Part shown: positions 37,401-46,366 of the stretch, piece by piece | Layout: the number at the start of each line of letters is the position of its first letter | Position numbering within the stretch: position 1 is the stretch's first letter | Assembly: GCF_019603315.1 (NCBI RefSeq) | Contig: NZ_CP080649.1 | Location: forward strand, 449,501 to 513,500 | Direction of reading: 5' to 3' | Length of the DNA stretch: 64,000 bases | From: Ruficoccus sp. ZRK36 | GTDB taxonomy: Bacteria > Verrucomicrobiota > Verrucomicrobiia > Opitutales > Cerasicoccaceae | Position numbers and translations under genes: made by a program | The notes under the pieces: model-generated | What the model was told of the DNA's origin: nothing | The model's database searches: none | The model's input: the letters and a program-made list of their open reading frames with translations, nothing else

Positions 37401-38603
37401 CTATTTAAAAATAATCTCCATGAGAGAAAAGTCGTCTTCAAAGGCGTCCTGCCCCTGAGCGCGACGGACCCAGTCAACCATCCCGGCGACTTTGGTTTTA
37501 CCTTCCTCAGCGGGCAGGCAGAGCCCCTCGGCAAACTCCTCCTCGGTCATCATCCCGTTACCGTCAGCGTAGTTCACCTCGTACACCCCGTCGCTGAAGA
37601 CGTAGAGCTTACTGCCCGCAGGGACCTCAGTGCTGTCCGTGGTAAAGGGTGCATCCGGCATCCCGCCGATGACCATGCCCGGCGTGGCCAGTGTCTGGAG
37701 AGAGCCTTGTGGGTTGGTCGGGTCAGTGATGAGCACGGAGGGCGGGTGCCCGCCGGAGGAAAACTTGAGCGTGCGGGTGGGCAGGTGGTACACGCCGTAC
37801 CAGAGCGTGAAGTACATCTGGTTGTGCTTGTCCATGTCAAAGGCCTCATTGAGCCCGGCCAGCACCGCTCCGGGGTCCTTAAAGTCCACCCCCGGCAGCG
37901 ACTGCGCACGCATGACGTTAATAGCCGAGACGGAGTGCAGGGCCGCTCCGACCCCGTGCCCGGTCACATCCAGCAGGTAGATGGCGAAGTGCTCGTCGTC
38001 GAGGTAATGGTACCCGAAGGTATCTCCGGCCAGGTCCGAGGACGAGATAAAGACCCAGTCAGTTTTAACAGTGGCATCCTCCATCGGGTCGGGAAAGAGG
38101 GAGCGCACGTAGCGGGCCGCCTCGTCCAGCTCAGCCTTCAGGGCGGCCTCGGCCTGCTGGCGCTGCAGGAGGTTCAGGTAGCCCTTCGAGTGGTAGCGAA
38201 TGCGGGCGATGACTTCCAGCTTGTCGGGCAGCTTGACCATGTAGTCGTTTGCGCCCAGCTCGAAGGCCTTCTTTTTCGTTTCCGGCTCTTCCTTTGAGGA
38301 GAGCACGATCATCGGCACCTCCTTCGTCTCGGGTTTGGCCCGGAAAAACTTCACCAGCGTCAGCCCGTCAATATCGGGCATGACCAGATCCTGCAGGATG
38401 ACCGTCGGCTTGATCTCCATGGCGGTTTCAATGGCCTTGGAGGGGTCGTTGATGGCGTGAAAAGAGATATCCGGCTCATCGGCGAGCATACGGCGCACCG
38501 CCTCGCAGACCATCATCTGGTCGTCTACCATCAGAACTTTGATGGCCGGTTCCTGACCGGGATTATCGGGACTGGCAAGAGCCTGGGTGAGAGCGTCCTT
38601 CAT
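37401..38603 (-). CDS. Response regulator with PP2C/SpoIIE-type phosphatase output
   Basis: The ATG at 38603 gives 400 residues. A receiver domain spans about 20-140 (VLMVDDQMM and phospho-acceptor LQDLVMPDIDG). A coiled linker (about 145-185) follows, then a PP2C/SpoIIE phosphatase domain to the end. DLAGDTFGYH, LLDVTGHGVGAAL and VFSDGVYE mark the metal-binding core. The phosphatase presumably dephosphorylates an anti-anti-sigma protein when the receiver is activated. With the RsbW-like protein downstream it would set a two-way switch. No cognate histidine kinase is adjacent. Confidence 0.9.
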   Translation of the reverse strand: MKDALTQALASPDNPGQEPAIKVLMVDDQMMVCEAVRRMLADEPDISFHAINDPSKAIETAMEIKPTVILQDLVMPDIDGLTLVKFFRAKPETKEVPMIVLSSKEEPETKKKAFELGANDYMVKLPDKLEVIARIRYHSKGYLNLLQRQQAEAALKAELDEAARYVRSLFPDPMEDATVKTDWVFISSSDLAGDTFGYHYLDDEHFAIYLLDVTGHGVGAALHSVSAINVMRAQSLPGVDFKDPGAVLAGLNEAFDMDKHNQMYFTLWYGVYHLPTRTLKFSSGGHPPSVLITDPTNPQGSLQTLATPGMVIGGMPDAPFTTDSTEVPAGSKLYVFSDGVYEVNYADGNGMMTEEEFAEGLCLPAEEGKTKVAGMVDWVRRAQGQDAFEDDFSLMEIIFK

Positions 38604-38793
38604 GCACGGATTGAAAACACCTGCGCCCCCGGCGGCAAGAACGTAAGTGCCTGATCTCACCACACCTCACTTTCCCGGATAAACGTGGGCATTTAACCGC
38701 TAAAATCAGCCTCCGTGAAGGAAAAGCTCGCCACTGGAGGCCGACTGGGCATCCTCCTGCAGACCGGAGCAGCATGGAAAAAGAAAAAAACCC

Positions 38794-38821
38794 TTGCCAA
38801 GCGCCCCGGAACGTCTACTTT
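38794..38821 (+). promoter_or_regulatory. Candidate promoter of rpmB
   Basis: TTGCCA at 38794-38799 and TACTTT at 38816-38821 are 16 bases apart. They lead into AAGAGGAGAACC, a good ribosome binding site, before the rpmB ATG at 38856. Confidence 0.5.
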
Positions 38822-38855
38822 TCCACGTTTTTCACTTAAGAGGAGAACCAATTCC

Positions 38856-39086
38856 ATGTCACGCATCTGCTTCGTCACCGGCAAGGCCCCCAAACGCGGC
38901 CGCCGCATCCACCGCAAAGGTCAGACCAAGAAAAGCGGCGGTATCGGTACGCACGTCACCAAGACGGTTAAGCGCACCTTCCGCCCCAACCTGCAGCGCG
39001 TCCGGGTCAAGCTCCCCAGCGGCCAGGTCAAGCGCGTATGGGTGTCCGCCAAGGCTCTGAAAGCCGGCAAAGTCGAGAAGGTCTAA
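38856..39086 (+). CDS. rpmB: 50S ribosomal protein L28
   Basis: The 76-residue product begins SRICFVTGKAPKRGRRI and carries the L28 pattern to KRTFRPNLQRVRV. L28 binds 23S rRNA. The ATG at 38856 has one of the few clear Shine-Dalgarno sequences in the window (AGGAGA), 10 or so bases upstream. The gene has its own promoter and terminator and is not paired with rpmG, which lies 16 kb away. Confidence 0.97.
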   Translation: MSRICFVTGKAPKRGRRIHRKGQTKKSGGIGTHVTKTVKRTFRPNLQRVRVKLPSGQVKRVWVSAKALKAGKVEKV

Positions 39087-39119
39087 GACCTCTCCACTGC
39101 AAACACCGCAACCTTTCCA

Positions 39120-39146
39120 AAACCCGGCTATGGCCGGGTTTTTTTA
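39120..39146 (+). terminator. Terminator after rpmB
   Basis: An 8-bp stem (39121-39128 with 39133-39140), loop TATG and a T run to 39145. Confidence 0.88.
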
Positions 39147-39194
39147 TAGCTATACCGTTGCATAACCTGCCCCGGCCCACTAGCTTGTGCGACC

Positions 39195-40151
39195 ATGCAA
39201 GCGGGCCAAGCCGTCAAGCGCCACTACCCTATCCCGCGGATCGACTTCGCCGACTTCTGGGACATTTGCGGGACTTTTATGCGGGTCCAGCCCGGACTCT
39301 CGCATATCCGCTACACGATCGAAGGCAGCGACTCCACCGTGGCCGACCGGGAGAAGGACGTCTCTAAAATCCTCAGCCGCCTCCAGCGCCATCCGCAGGA
39401 CATCCTGCTCATGGAGGCCGAGTTCGAGGGCCCCAACACCCGTGAGGGCCATGCCAGGGCCATTTACCGCCCCGTCGCAGTCGAGGACGAGCCCGCCGGG
39501 CTCACCATCATGAGCCAGAGCCTGTCCAAGCTCCTGCTCTTCCAGTTCGAGAGCCTCCTCTACGACAAGTACGACCTCGACGACAGCGCGCACACCACCA
39601 TCGAGTTCGGACGCCCCTGCGAGGTCCTCGCCGCCATCATCGACCTGCGCGGCTTCTCCCAGTTCTGCGAAAAGCCCAGCATCGAGTCCCCCTACACCTG
39701 CGGGCTCATGCACTCCTTTTACCAGGCCGTCCACCACAGCTTTATCAAGTACCCGCCCGAAATGGTGAAATTCCTCGGGGACGGCGTGCTCGCCCTCTGG
39801 GAAACCACCGCGCAGGACCGCGAGATCGCCATCGACATCTGCCTCTCCGGCTCCCTGGAGATCCATAACCGCTGGCAAGTCGTGCGCCGCAGCCCGCAGT
39901 TCACCCATGGTGCCCCCGAGGAGGTAGCCATCGGCATCTCCTTTGGGCTGGCCAGCCGCCTGCCCGAAGTCGGGGACTACATCGGCCGCCCCATCAACAT
40001 CGCCAGTCGCCTGAGCAGCGTCTGCCCCGGCGGCCAGATCTACATCGACAAGTCCGTCCCCAGCATCAGCGACGACTATGCCAAGGACGATGCCACCGCC
40101 CACATCAAGAGCTTCGGGCGCTACTACATCTGGCGCATCATCGCGGGCTAA
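39195..40151 (+). CDS. Class III nucleotide cyclase-domain protein
   Basis: Residues about 140-318 form a class III cyclase homology domain. AAIIDLRGFS and VKFLGDGVLALW supply the two metal-binding Asp (about 150 and 196), and RPINIASRLSS carries the late Asn/Arg region. The N-terminal half (1-140) has no recognised sensor domain and no membrane segment. Both metal Asp are kept, so activity is plausible, but I cannot tell cAMP from cGMP as product. It stands between rpmB and gluconokinase, 117 bases before the latter. Confidence 0.8.
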   Translation: MQAGQAVKRHYPIPRIDFADFWDICGTFMRVQPGLSHIRYTIEGSDSTVADREKDVSKILSRLQRHPQDILLMEAEFEGPNTREGHARAIYRPVAVEDEPAGLTIMSQSLSKLLLFQFESLLYDKYDLDDSAHTTIEFGRPCEVLAAIIDLRGFSQFCEKPSIESPYTCGLMHSFYQAVHHSFIKYPPEMVKFLGDGVLALWETTAQDREIAIDICLSGSLEIHNRWQVVRRSPQFTHGAPEEVAIGISFGLASRLPEVGDYIGRPINIASRLSSVCPGGQIYIDKSVPSISDDYAKDDATAHIKSFGRYYIWRIIAG

Positions 40152-40268
40152 GCGGCAGCAAGAGCATAATCCTCCCGATACTTTCCCCAAGCGGCACAAA
40201 TCGAGCTCAATCGTGCCGGGCGCGAAACGCCCTCCCCTTTCTCTCAAATCTCCAAACTCTCACGCACT

Positions 40269-40754
40269 ATGGTCATCATCCTCATGGGCGTCTCCGGCTC
40301 AGGTAAAACTACCATCGGAGAAAAACTTGCCGCCGCCACCGGCGGAACCTTTTTCGACGGGGACGACTTCCACCCCGAGGCCAACATCCAAAAGATGCAC
40401 GCAGGCATCCCCCTCACCGACGAGGACCGCCTGCCCTGGCTCCAGCGCTTGCGTCAGCTCATCGAAGAGCAGGAGCCCAAAGACACTCCGACCTTTATCG
40501 CCTGCTCAGCCCTCAAACTCAGCTACCGCCACATCCTCGACCCCGATGATGCGCAGGTACGCCTCGTCTATCTAAAAGGCTCCTTCAGCCTCATCTCCGA
40601 GCGCCTGCACGCCCGCCACGGACACTTCATGCCCGAGAGCCTGCTGCGCAGCCAGTTCGACGCCCTGGAGCAGCCGGACGACTGTGTGGTCGTGGACATC
40701 GACCAGACTCCCGACGAGATCGTCACCGACCTGCGCGACAAACTCGGACTCTAG
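40269..40754 (+). CDS. gntK: Gluconokinase
   Basis: GntK phosphorylates D-gluconate to 6-phosphogluconate. The 161-residue enzyme has the P-loop GVSGSGKTTIGE near its start, DGDDFHPEANIQKM for gluconate binding, and ISERLHARHGHFMP with the lid arginines. Length is normal for the family. Upstream is a cyclase and downstream a repeat; no gluconate transporter or regulator is adjacent. It could feed the pentose-phosphate pathway together with transketolase encoded further on. Confidence 0.94.
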   Translation: MVIILMGVSGSGKTTIGEKLAAATGGTFFDGDDFHPEANIQKMHAGIPLTDEDRLPWLQRLRQLIEEQEPKDTPTFIACSALKLSYRHILDPDDAQVRLVYLKGSFSLISERLHARHGHFMPESLLRSQFDALEQPDDCVVVDIDQTPDEIVTDLRDKLGL

Positions 40755-40774
40755 TGCAGGGCAGCGACTGCAAG

Positions 40775-40819
40775 GAGCGATGGGGCAGAGCCCCATCATC
40801 GTCCTGTGCGGTCACGCAC
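40775..40819. repeat. Short palindromic repeat, GTGCGTGAC family, copy 3 (inverted)
   Basis: The hairpin ATGGGGC-AGA-GCCCCAT (40780-40796) and GTCCTGTGCGGTCACGCAC (40801-40819) together form an inverted version of the copy at 12.1 kb. A 22-base segment (40775-40796) recurs exactly at 57258-57279. Confidence 0.75.
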
Positions 40820-41781
40820 TACAGTCCCATGAGGAACTGGAATGCTTTCTCGTTGGCACCGGGCAGATTCTCGTGCCCAAAGTCCGGGTACAGCACGTAG
40901 GACTTATCGGACGTGATCGCGTTGTAGGCGGCAAACTGCGTGGACGGCGGGCAGACGTCGTCGCTCTGCGAGATCGCCATCGTCACCTCTGCCTTAATAC
41001 GCGGGGCCAGATGCGTGACGTCGATATAGCCGAGCTTTTCAAAGATTTCCTGCTCACGCTCGTGGCAGGGGTCGAAGCGGCGGAAGTAGTCCCGCAGCCC
41101 GGAGTAGGCACGCTGGTCCAGCGCCATCTCCCAGACACGCCGGTAGTCGCAGAGGAAGGGGAAAGTCGCCCAGCAGCGCTTCAGGCTCGGCACCAGCGAG
41201 GCACACACCAGTGAAAGGGCACCACCCTGGCTTCCCCCGTTGGAGCCCACGCGGGTCTCATCCACCCACTCGAAGCCCATCACGATCTTGGCCAGCAGCG
41301 CGGTATCGAGGAAGACGTTGCGGTAGTACATCTTCTCGGGCTCGTCATCGAGACCCTTGATGATGTGCCCGTGCAGGGTATTCCCGCGCGTCGAGACCGT
41401 GTCCTCAGAGAGGCCACCCTGCCCACGACAGTCCAGAGCAGCGACGGTATAACCGGCGGCCACAAACGGCAGCATGGAGACCCAGTCCGGTGAAGAGCCG
41501 GAGTAGCCGTGGAAAATCAACAGGGCCGGGCCCGGCTCCTTCGGGAGTGTCTTGGGGGTGACGAGGCGGGCATGCACGCGTGAGCCACCCGTACCGGTGA
41601 AGTGCATCGACTGGCAGCTCGCGTAGCTGACCGGGAAGTCAACGTCCTTGAACGTCACTTGCGGATCGAGAGCGTCCATTTCAGCCAGCCCCTTGGCCCA
41701 AAAAGCATCAAAATCAGCCGGGCGGGGGTTGGACGTCGTATAGTTTACGAGATCGCGGAGCGGTTTATCAACAACGGGCAT
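40819..41781 (-). CDS. Acetylxylan esterase / cephalosporin-C deacetylase family (AXE1)
   Basis: The 320-residue alpha/beta hydrolase removes acetyl groups from xylan or similar sugars. LIFHGYSGSSPDW holds the oxyanion region, VGSNGGSQGGALSL carries the nucleophile Ser, and YPDFGHE the His; SQSDDVCPP gives the acid. Family features at the N-terminus, RPADFDAFW, are clear. There is no signal peptide, so it acts inside the cell, presumably on imported acetylated oligosaccharides. The stop overlaps the repeat at 40.8 kb. Confidence 0.9.
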   Translation of the reverse strand: MPVVDKPLRDLVNYTTSNPRPADFDAFWAKGLAEMDALDPQVTFKDVDFPVSYASCQSMHFTGTGGSRVHARLVTPKTLPKEPGPALLIFHGYSGSSPDWVSMLPFVAAGYTVAALDCRGQGGLSEDTVSTRGNTLHGHIIKGLDDEPEKMYYRNVFLDTALLAKIVMGFEWVDETRVGSNGGSQGGALSLVCASLVPSLKRCWATFPFLCDYRRVWEMALDQRAYSGLRDYFRRFDPCHEREQEIFEKLGYIDVTHLAPRIKAEVTMAISQSDDVCPPSTQFAAYNAITSDKSYVLYPDFGHENLPGANEKAFQFLMGL

Positions 41782-41908
41782 AAGACTTCCTGCTTACGCT
41801 CTTGCCTGAAAAAAGCAAGCGCAGGCCGCTCTGTGCCTAAAAAAAGACACCGTAAGCGATCAAGCCCGCACAATTGGCTAGCCAGACAGACTGACTAATG
41901 CCCCCGAC

Positions 41909-42316
41909 TCAGGAGGCAAAGATCTTACCGAACGGCTCGCTCGGTGCCTTTTCCCACTGCTCATAGGAACAGCCGTAGATCTGGACAAAGAGATCATCAA
42001 AGGCGTCATCCACCAGCGAGATAGCTTCCTCGTCGCTCTTACCATTGGCGATCGTGGCAGAACACAGCCAGTGGCGATTCGTAAAGGCATCGGCCAACAG
42101 CTTAAACTCGACCTCGGGGTGCTCCTTGGAGAGGGCCTTGAGCTCCTTGAAGGGGGGCTCCCAATCCGTATTGAAGTTAATCTTCTCCCCCTCGACCCGC
42201 ACATGGTCCCAGTTCTCGCGCACGAGCTTTTCGAGCGCCGCCAGAGCAGCTCCGCGTTGGGTGTCGTCACCACCGATCACTGTGATGAGGTTATTGATGT
42301 CCCGTTCTTCAGCCAT
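41909..42316 (-). CDS. Hypothetical protein, 135 residues
   Basis: From the ATG at 42316, MAEERDINNLITVIGGDDTQ begins an acidic, soluble protein with mixed helix and strand. A single C-terminal CSYEQWEKAP segment is notable. It has no signal or membrane segment. I recognise no family. It lies 128 bases upstream of the acetylxylan esterase on the same strand. Confidence 0.55.
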   Translation of the reverse strand: MAEERDINNLITVIGGDDTQRGAALAALEKLVRENWDHVRVEGEKINFNTDWEPPFKELKALSKEHPEVEFKLLADAFTNRHWLCSATIANGKSDEEAISLVDDAFDDLFVQIYGCSYEQWEKAPSEPFGKIFAS

Positions 42317-42418
42317 AGTCAGGTATAGTCGCGGCACAAAGTACCGTCATAAAAAATAAGGCATTAGGCGCTCACCCGCCTTGGGTCAACCGCCTTTTTC
42401 CCGCCCAGTGGCTAGCCG

Positions 42419-42883
42419 CTAGCCAGATATCTGCGCCAGGATGTGGCGCACGTTCTCACTGTAGTAGTGCTCGTCGCGCGAGAGCGCCTCAATCGCGTAC
42501 TGAAACTCCTCCAGCCCCTCGCCTTTTTCAATAAAGCCATCCACATGCCCGTCGCAGGCGATGCGAACATTTTCCGGGGTGGCTGAGCCGGTAAACAAGA
42601 TCACCTTCGCATTCGGAAGCTCCCGTTTTATGAGGAAAAGAGCCTCCAGGCCCGAGAGCGCAGGCACCCTAATATCAGCCAGGATCAAGTCCGGCCGCAA
42701 GCGGCTGATCTCCCGCATAGCCTCGGCGCCATCTCCAGAGCTACCGAGGATCTCCATTTGGGTAAACGAAGAGATGAAAGTTTGTACTAACTCCCGTAGC
42801 AAAGGTTCGTCTTCGATGATGTAAGCCGTTTTCACCTCAATAGATACAGCCTGCAACCCCTTGCAATTCCCGTCAATCCACAA
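42419..42883 (-). CDS. Single-domain response regulator (CheY-like)
   Basis: A receiver domain fills nearly the whole protein: YIIEDEPLLREL (acidic pair), ILADIRVPALSG (phospho-acceptor Asp) and a conserved FIEKGEG (Lys). There is no output domain, so it acts by protein contact, or its output region is outside the CDS. The first possible start is a TTG at 42883. GTG at 42835 begins VKTAYIIEDE and fits the usual domain start better. No kinase is adjacent. Confidence 0.8.
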   Translation of the reverse strand: MWIDGNCKGLQAVSIEVKTAYIIEDEPLLRELVQTFISSFTQMEILGSSGDGAEAMREISRLRPDLILADIRVPALSGLEALFLIKRELPNAKVILFTGSATPENVRIACDGHVDGFIEKGEGLEEFQYAIEALSRDEHYYSENVRHILAQISG

Positions 42884-43094
42884 TACGCACGGGCGATTGC
42901 AGATTATACCCTAGAAATACGTCTACATAGTATTACCTACTCGAGGACCTTCCCTTATAAAAACGCAGATCAAAAGCCACCTCCAGCCACACACACCACC
43001 CAGAACGCTCATCTGGAGCCCCCAGGACAAATAACAAACGCTATCCAGACTGGTTTCAAACTTGCTTCGCCGGTAGCACTCACCCCCACACGCC

Positions 43095-44156
43095 ATGCCT
43101 CCGATGAAGTCCCCCAATCGCCAGTTCCTTTACGGGACCAGCTTGTTCCTGGGGACGATCGTGGTCGGGTTTCTCGTCTTCTGGCTGGCCGGGTGGCCCG
43201 CACTTGATGCCATCTATATGGTCATCATCACCATATTCGGTGTTGGCTACGGCGAGGTAAACACCATGACGCCGGAGCTGAGGATCTTTACCATCATCTT
43301 CATCGTCGCTGGCTGCACCGCCCTCATCTACACGATCGGTGCCTTTATCAACTGGCTGACCGAGGGTCAGCTCCAACGTTTGCTCGGAGAACGCAAAATG
43401 GAAAAAGACATCGAACAGCTTTCAAACCATGTCGTCATCTGTGGCTTTGGGCGCATCGGGCGGCTCCTGGCCGAGCAGCTCCACAGCGCCGACAGGGACT
43501 TTCTCATCATCGATCCCGATGCTCACCAGATCGAGCAGATTCGCGAGAGCGGCTACCTCTGCATCCAGGGTGATGCCACCGAGGAGACCACGCTCAAGAA
43601 AGCCCGCCTCAAGCAGGCATCCATCGTAGCGACCGTCATCCCCAACGATGCCGCCAATGTCTTTATCGTCCTAAGCTGCCGCCAGCTCAACCCGGAGCTC
43701 ATCATCATCGCCCGCGCGAACCAGACCTCCACCGAGTCCAAGCTCAAGCAAGCCGGTGCCGACAAGATCGTCATGCCCGCAGCCATCGGCGCCGACCGCA
43801 TCGCCCATCTCGTCCTCAAGCCCAACGCACGCGAAATCCTTGAGAAAGACCTCCACGACAACGCCTTTGTCGAAGGCCTCAGCGAGATCGGCCTCGAGAT
43901 GAACGAGATCACCCTCCCCGCCGACTCCCCCCTCATCGGCTGCAGCCTCGAGGAGCTGGAAACCCGCGGAAAAAGCGCCTTTATCGTGGTGGCCGTCCGT
44001 AAGCCCGACGGCCAAACCACTATCCGCCCATCACTCGACCTCCAGCTCGAAAGCAACGACACGCTCATCCTCATGAGCCACATCGGCATCACCCCGGACT
44101 TCGTCCGCCTCAAGCTCAACCGCAAGGAACGCTTCTACCGCGGCACCCGCCACTAA
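43095..44156 (+). CDS. Two-TM potassium channel with RCK domain
   Basis: TM1 is about 13-33, the pore with selectivity filter GVGYGE is at about 49-54, and TM2 is about 61-84. A TrkA-N (RCK) domain follows from HVVICGFGRIGRLL (Rossmann nucleotide site), then a TrkA-C domain near 255-345. Four such subunits form a K+ channel gated by nucleotide or cation binding to the RCK ring. The architecture is like MthK/GsuK channels. It precedes the tRNA-Arg gene and lies outside the island. Confidence 0.9.
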   Translation: MPPMKSPNRQFLYGTSLFLGTIVVGFLVFWLAGWPALDAIYMVIITIFGVGYGEVNTMTPELRIFTIIFIVAGCTALIYTIGAFINWLTEGQLQRLLGERKMEKDIEQLSNHVVICGFGRIGRLLAEQLHSADRDFLIIDPDAHQIEQIRESGYLCIQGDATEETTLKKARLKQASIVATVIPNDAANVFIVLSCRQLNPELIIIARANQTSTESKLKQAGADKIVMPAAIGADRIAHLVLKPNAREILEKDLHDNAFVEGLSEIGLEMNEITLPADSPLIGCSLEELETRGKSAFIVVAVRKPDGQTTIRPSLDLQLESNDTLILMSHIGITPDFVRLKLNRKERFYRGTRH

Positions 44157-44208
44157 GCCCCAACCAGGGAAGTGAGTATCCCCCCAACTCTTCCTCAATA
44201 AAAGAAAC

Positions 44209-44284
44209 TGGCAGGGGCAGAGGGACTCGAACCCCCGACCAATGGTTTAGAAAACCACTGCTCTATCCGCTGAGCTATGCCCCC
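44209..44284 (-). tRNA. tRNA-Arg (anticodon TCT)
   Basis: The reverse strand folds as a full tRNA. The acceptor stem has GGGGGCA at the 5' end and a G1-U72 pair. The D stem is GCTC/GAGC, the anticodon stem GTGGT/ACCAT has loop TTTCTAA (TCT), and the T loop is TTCGAGT. GCCA at the 3' end includes an encoded CCA. The 5' half is the target of the neighbouring integrase relic and recurs in degenerate form at 52841-52872. Confidence 0.97.
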
Positions 44285-44375
44285 AGGATTTTCAATAAAA
44301 AACTGTTATGAGGAAATTCTATCGGCGATTCCTCAAACTTGTCACCCATTTGTGCAACCAGACAGATTTTGACAC

Positions 44376-44726
44376 ATGAGCAACCCGAAGAAAGCCAGGC
44401 AACCGGGCTTTCTAAAAGTGGGTGAGTGTCTCTATCGCCATGAAACATCGGGCACTTACTATGCGTTGGTAAAGCCCAACGGCAAGCAAATCCGCCGTCC
44501 CCTCAAGACCAAGGACCTCCCCCTCGCCAAGCCCTGCCTGCGCGAATTTCGGGAGAAAATCGGTCGCCTCGACCTCACCGACGGCAAGTCCAAGCTCAGC
44601 GCTCCGCCGCGAGGCATCGTCCTCGATACCACTGCGAAGTCCTCCCCCACCGCAAGCAACCCAAACCCGCTTATCCTGATCCCCACTCGCGAGCAGGACG
44701 AGGGCCTCTCACCTCGGTGCATGTAG
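44376..44726 (+). pseudogene. Truncated tyrosine-recombinase integrase, N-terminal part
   Basis: The first 70 residues look like the start of a tyrosine integrase: GECLYRHETSGTYYALVKPN, then GKQIRRPLKTKDLPLAK and LREFREKIGRLDLTDGKSKL. That is the small N-terminal Arm/SAM-like part. After that the sequence becomes low-complexity and no catalytic domain (R...HxxR...Y) follows; the frame ends at 44726. It starts 92 bases from the 5' end of tRNA-Arg, the usual integrase location. It is likely a remnant. Confidence 0.7.
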
Positions 44727-44781
44727 GGCGCAAAAGCGGGCGTTCCGCCTCTCAATGCAGTCCAGGTGAAACGCTTTGGGG

Positions 44782-46185
44782 TTATTCCGGAGCTACATAG
44801 CCTTCGTCGCCGCCGAACTGCTTAAATTTCCGGAAGACCAGGAATGTCATGATAAGCGCCGAGATCGCCAGCACCATACCGCATAGGAAAACCAGGCGAT
44901 ACTGCTCGCCGCTCACATCAATAATCGTCCCTACAATAGGACCGATACCGATCACACCCACGGCCGTAAAAATACCTCCGGCTGAAGCAAATTGCGCAAA
45001 TTTATTGTGGGGGAAAAGGCGCAACCCCAGAGACGCAGACGTGGTGAAATAGCATCCAGATGTAACCCCATGGAGTACCCAGGAGATCAAGAAACTGTTT
45101 TGGTCATGCGTAAAAAGGAATCCCCAAAGCATCGACAGAGCATATAGGGTTAAAACGGCCATATCCATGCGCAGGGGATGGAATTTATCGACGAGCCAGC
45201 CCAGGAAGTAAGAAAGACACAGGGAAATCGTAAACATGAGCGCCATCGATTTTCCATACGCATCCATGCTGACGCCGAGTTTATGGGCGTAGGGCATCAC
45301 AAAGATGTTCACTGGCATGACGGTCAACTTCCCCACGACGATCATCACATACACCGTCAGGTAGTAGGGGCTTTTGTAGCACTCCCTTACGTAGGTTTTT
45401 ACGCCTCGGAGAAATGCGAGTGCGAGCGGGGGGTTATTGGGATCTTTGGGAGGAGGTGGAGGATATTCGCCTTCCTTCACCTTCAAACACACAAGCATGA
45501 ATGAAACCCCGTAGAAGATACCGACGACGACGAGAATGAGCGTGAAATGCGTAGAGGCATGCCCGAATACCCAGTAGTTGAAAATGATGCCATCGATGAG
45601 ACTTACGGCACGGAACAAACCAAAAAAACGTCCGAGCAACTCTCTGGGGACAACATCATTGATGAGCCCACCGAACACGGCTTGGCCTGCAACCGTTGAA
45701 AACTCGAAAAAGGCCCAGAACACGGCAAAGCAGATAACTCCGATGACCCAATCGTGTTCGCTAGGGAAGTGGGAGTGCACCCACCTCGCGACAATCGGCG
45801 TTATGCCAATGCCGATGATGCCAAGGGCCGCGATCGGTGTCGTAAATAAAAGGAACGGAAGACGGCGCCCCCAACGGCCACGGTGCCGGTCCGACTTAAC
45901 ACTGATAATCGGGCTGAGAATCAGGCTGATCACCGCCGGGAAAGAACTGATGATCAATCCGAAGTACAGGTTGGGTACTCCCAGGTCACTCAAATACCAC
46001 GATGCCAAGGGCCCCACTGAACGTTCTCGCATCGCCCAGGAGAAGTCACCCAGTAATAACCATACGAACAGCATCATCAAGCCCCCGGCAGAATACGTCA
46101 GGGTGCCTACGGTCCATACCTTGCCGGGCTGCTTCGGTTTTAGTCGAGATGGTAATAATTTAGAAAACATGATGCGAATGACCAA
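44782..46185 (-). CDS. MFS sugar transporter, GPH-like
   Basis: The 467-residue protein has about twelve hydrophobic segments. SVKSDRHRGRWGRRLPFLL is the loop-2 motif of the glycoside-pentoside-hexuronide and related cation symporters, placed between TM2 and TM3. A matching second-half region is AYGKSMALMFTISLCLSYF. It probably imports the sugars released by the secreted lyase of the same cluster. It is the last gene of the island operon, with a perfect palindrome 20-38 bases upstream of its start. Confidence 0.85.
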   Translation of the reverse strand: MVIRIMFSKLLPSRLKPKQPGKVWTVGTLTYSAGGLMMLFVWLLLGDFSWAMRERSVGPLASWYLSDLGVPNLYFGLIISSFPAVISLILSPIISVKSDRHRGRWGRRLPFLLFTTPIAALGIIGIGITPIVARWVHSHFPSEHDWVIGVICFAVFWAFFEFSTVAGQAVFGGLINDVVPRELLGRFFGLFRAVSLIDGIIFNYWVFGHASTHFTLILVVVGIFYGVSFMLVCLKVKEGEYPPPPPKDPNNPPLALAFLRGVKTYVRECYKSPYYLTVYVMIVVGKLTVMPVNIFVMPYAHKLGVSMDAYGKSMALMFTISLCLSYFLGWLVDKFHPLRMDMAVLTLYALSMLWGFLFTHDQNSFLISWVLHGVTSGCYFTTSASLGLRLFPHNKFAQFASAGGIFTAVGVIGIGPIVGTIIDVSGEQYRLVFLCGMVLAISALIMTFLVFRKFKQFGGDEGYVAPE

Positions 46186-46204
46186 ATTCCATTTTGCTCA
46201 CAAT

Positions 46205-46223
46205 ATTCGACCGATGGTCGAAT
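46205..46223. promoter_or_regulatory. Perfect inverted repeat upstream of the transporter
   Basis: ATTCGACC-GAT-GGTCGAAT is an 8+3+8 palindrome. Its position just upstream of the start at 46185 suggests an operator or an attenuating hairpin. Confidence 0.5.
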
Positions 46224-46366
46224 CGCGGGGTAATCTGCGATGCTAAATATATAGGCGCATGAGTGCCAATAGCCTATATCGGTCCAATATATAGAGCGGG
46301 ATAGCTTGTGTGGCGGCCCAACGGAAGCCGTTAAGCCACCACCCGTGAAGAAGAAGTGTTCTAGAA

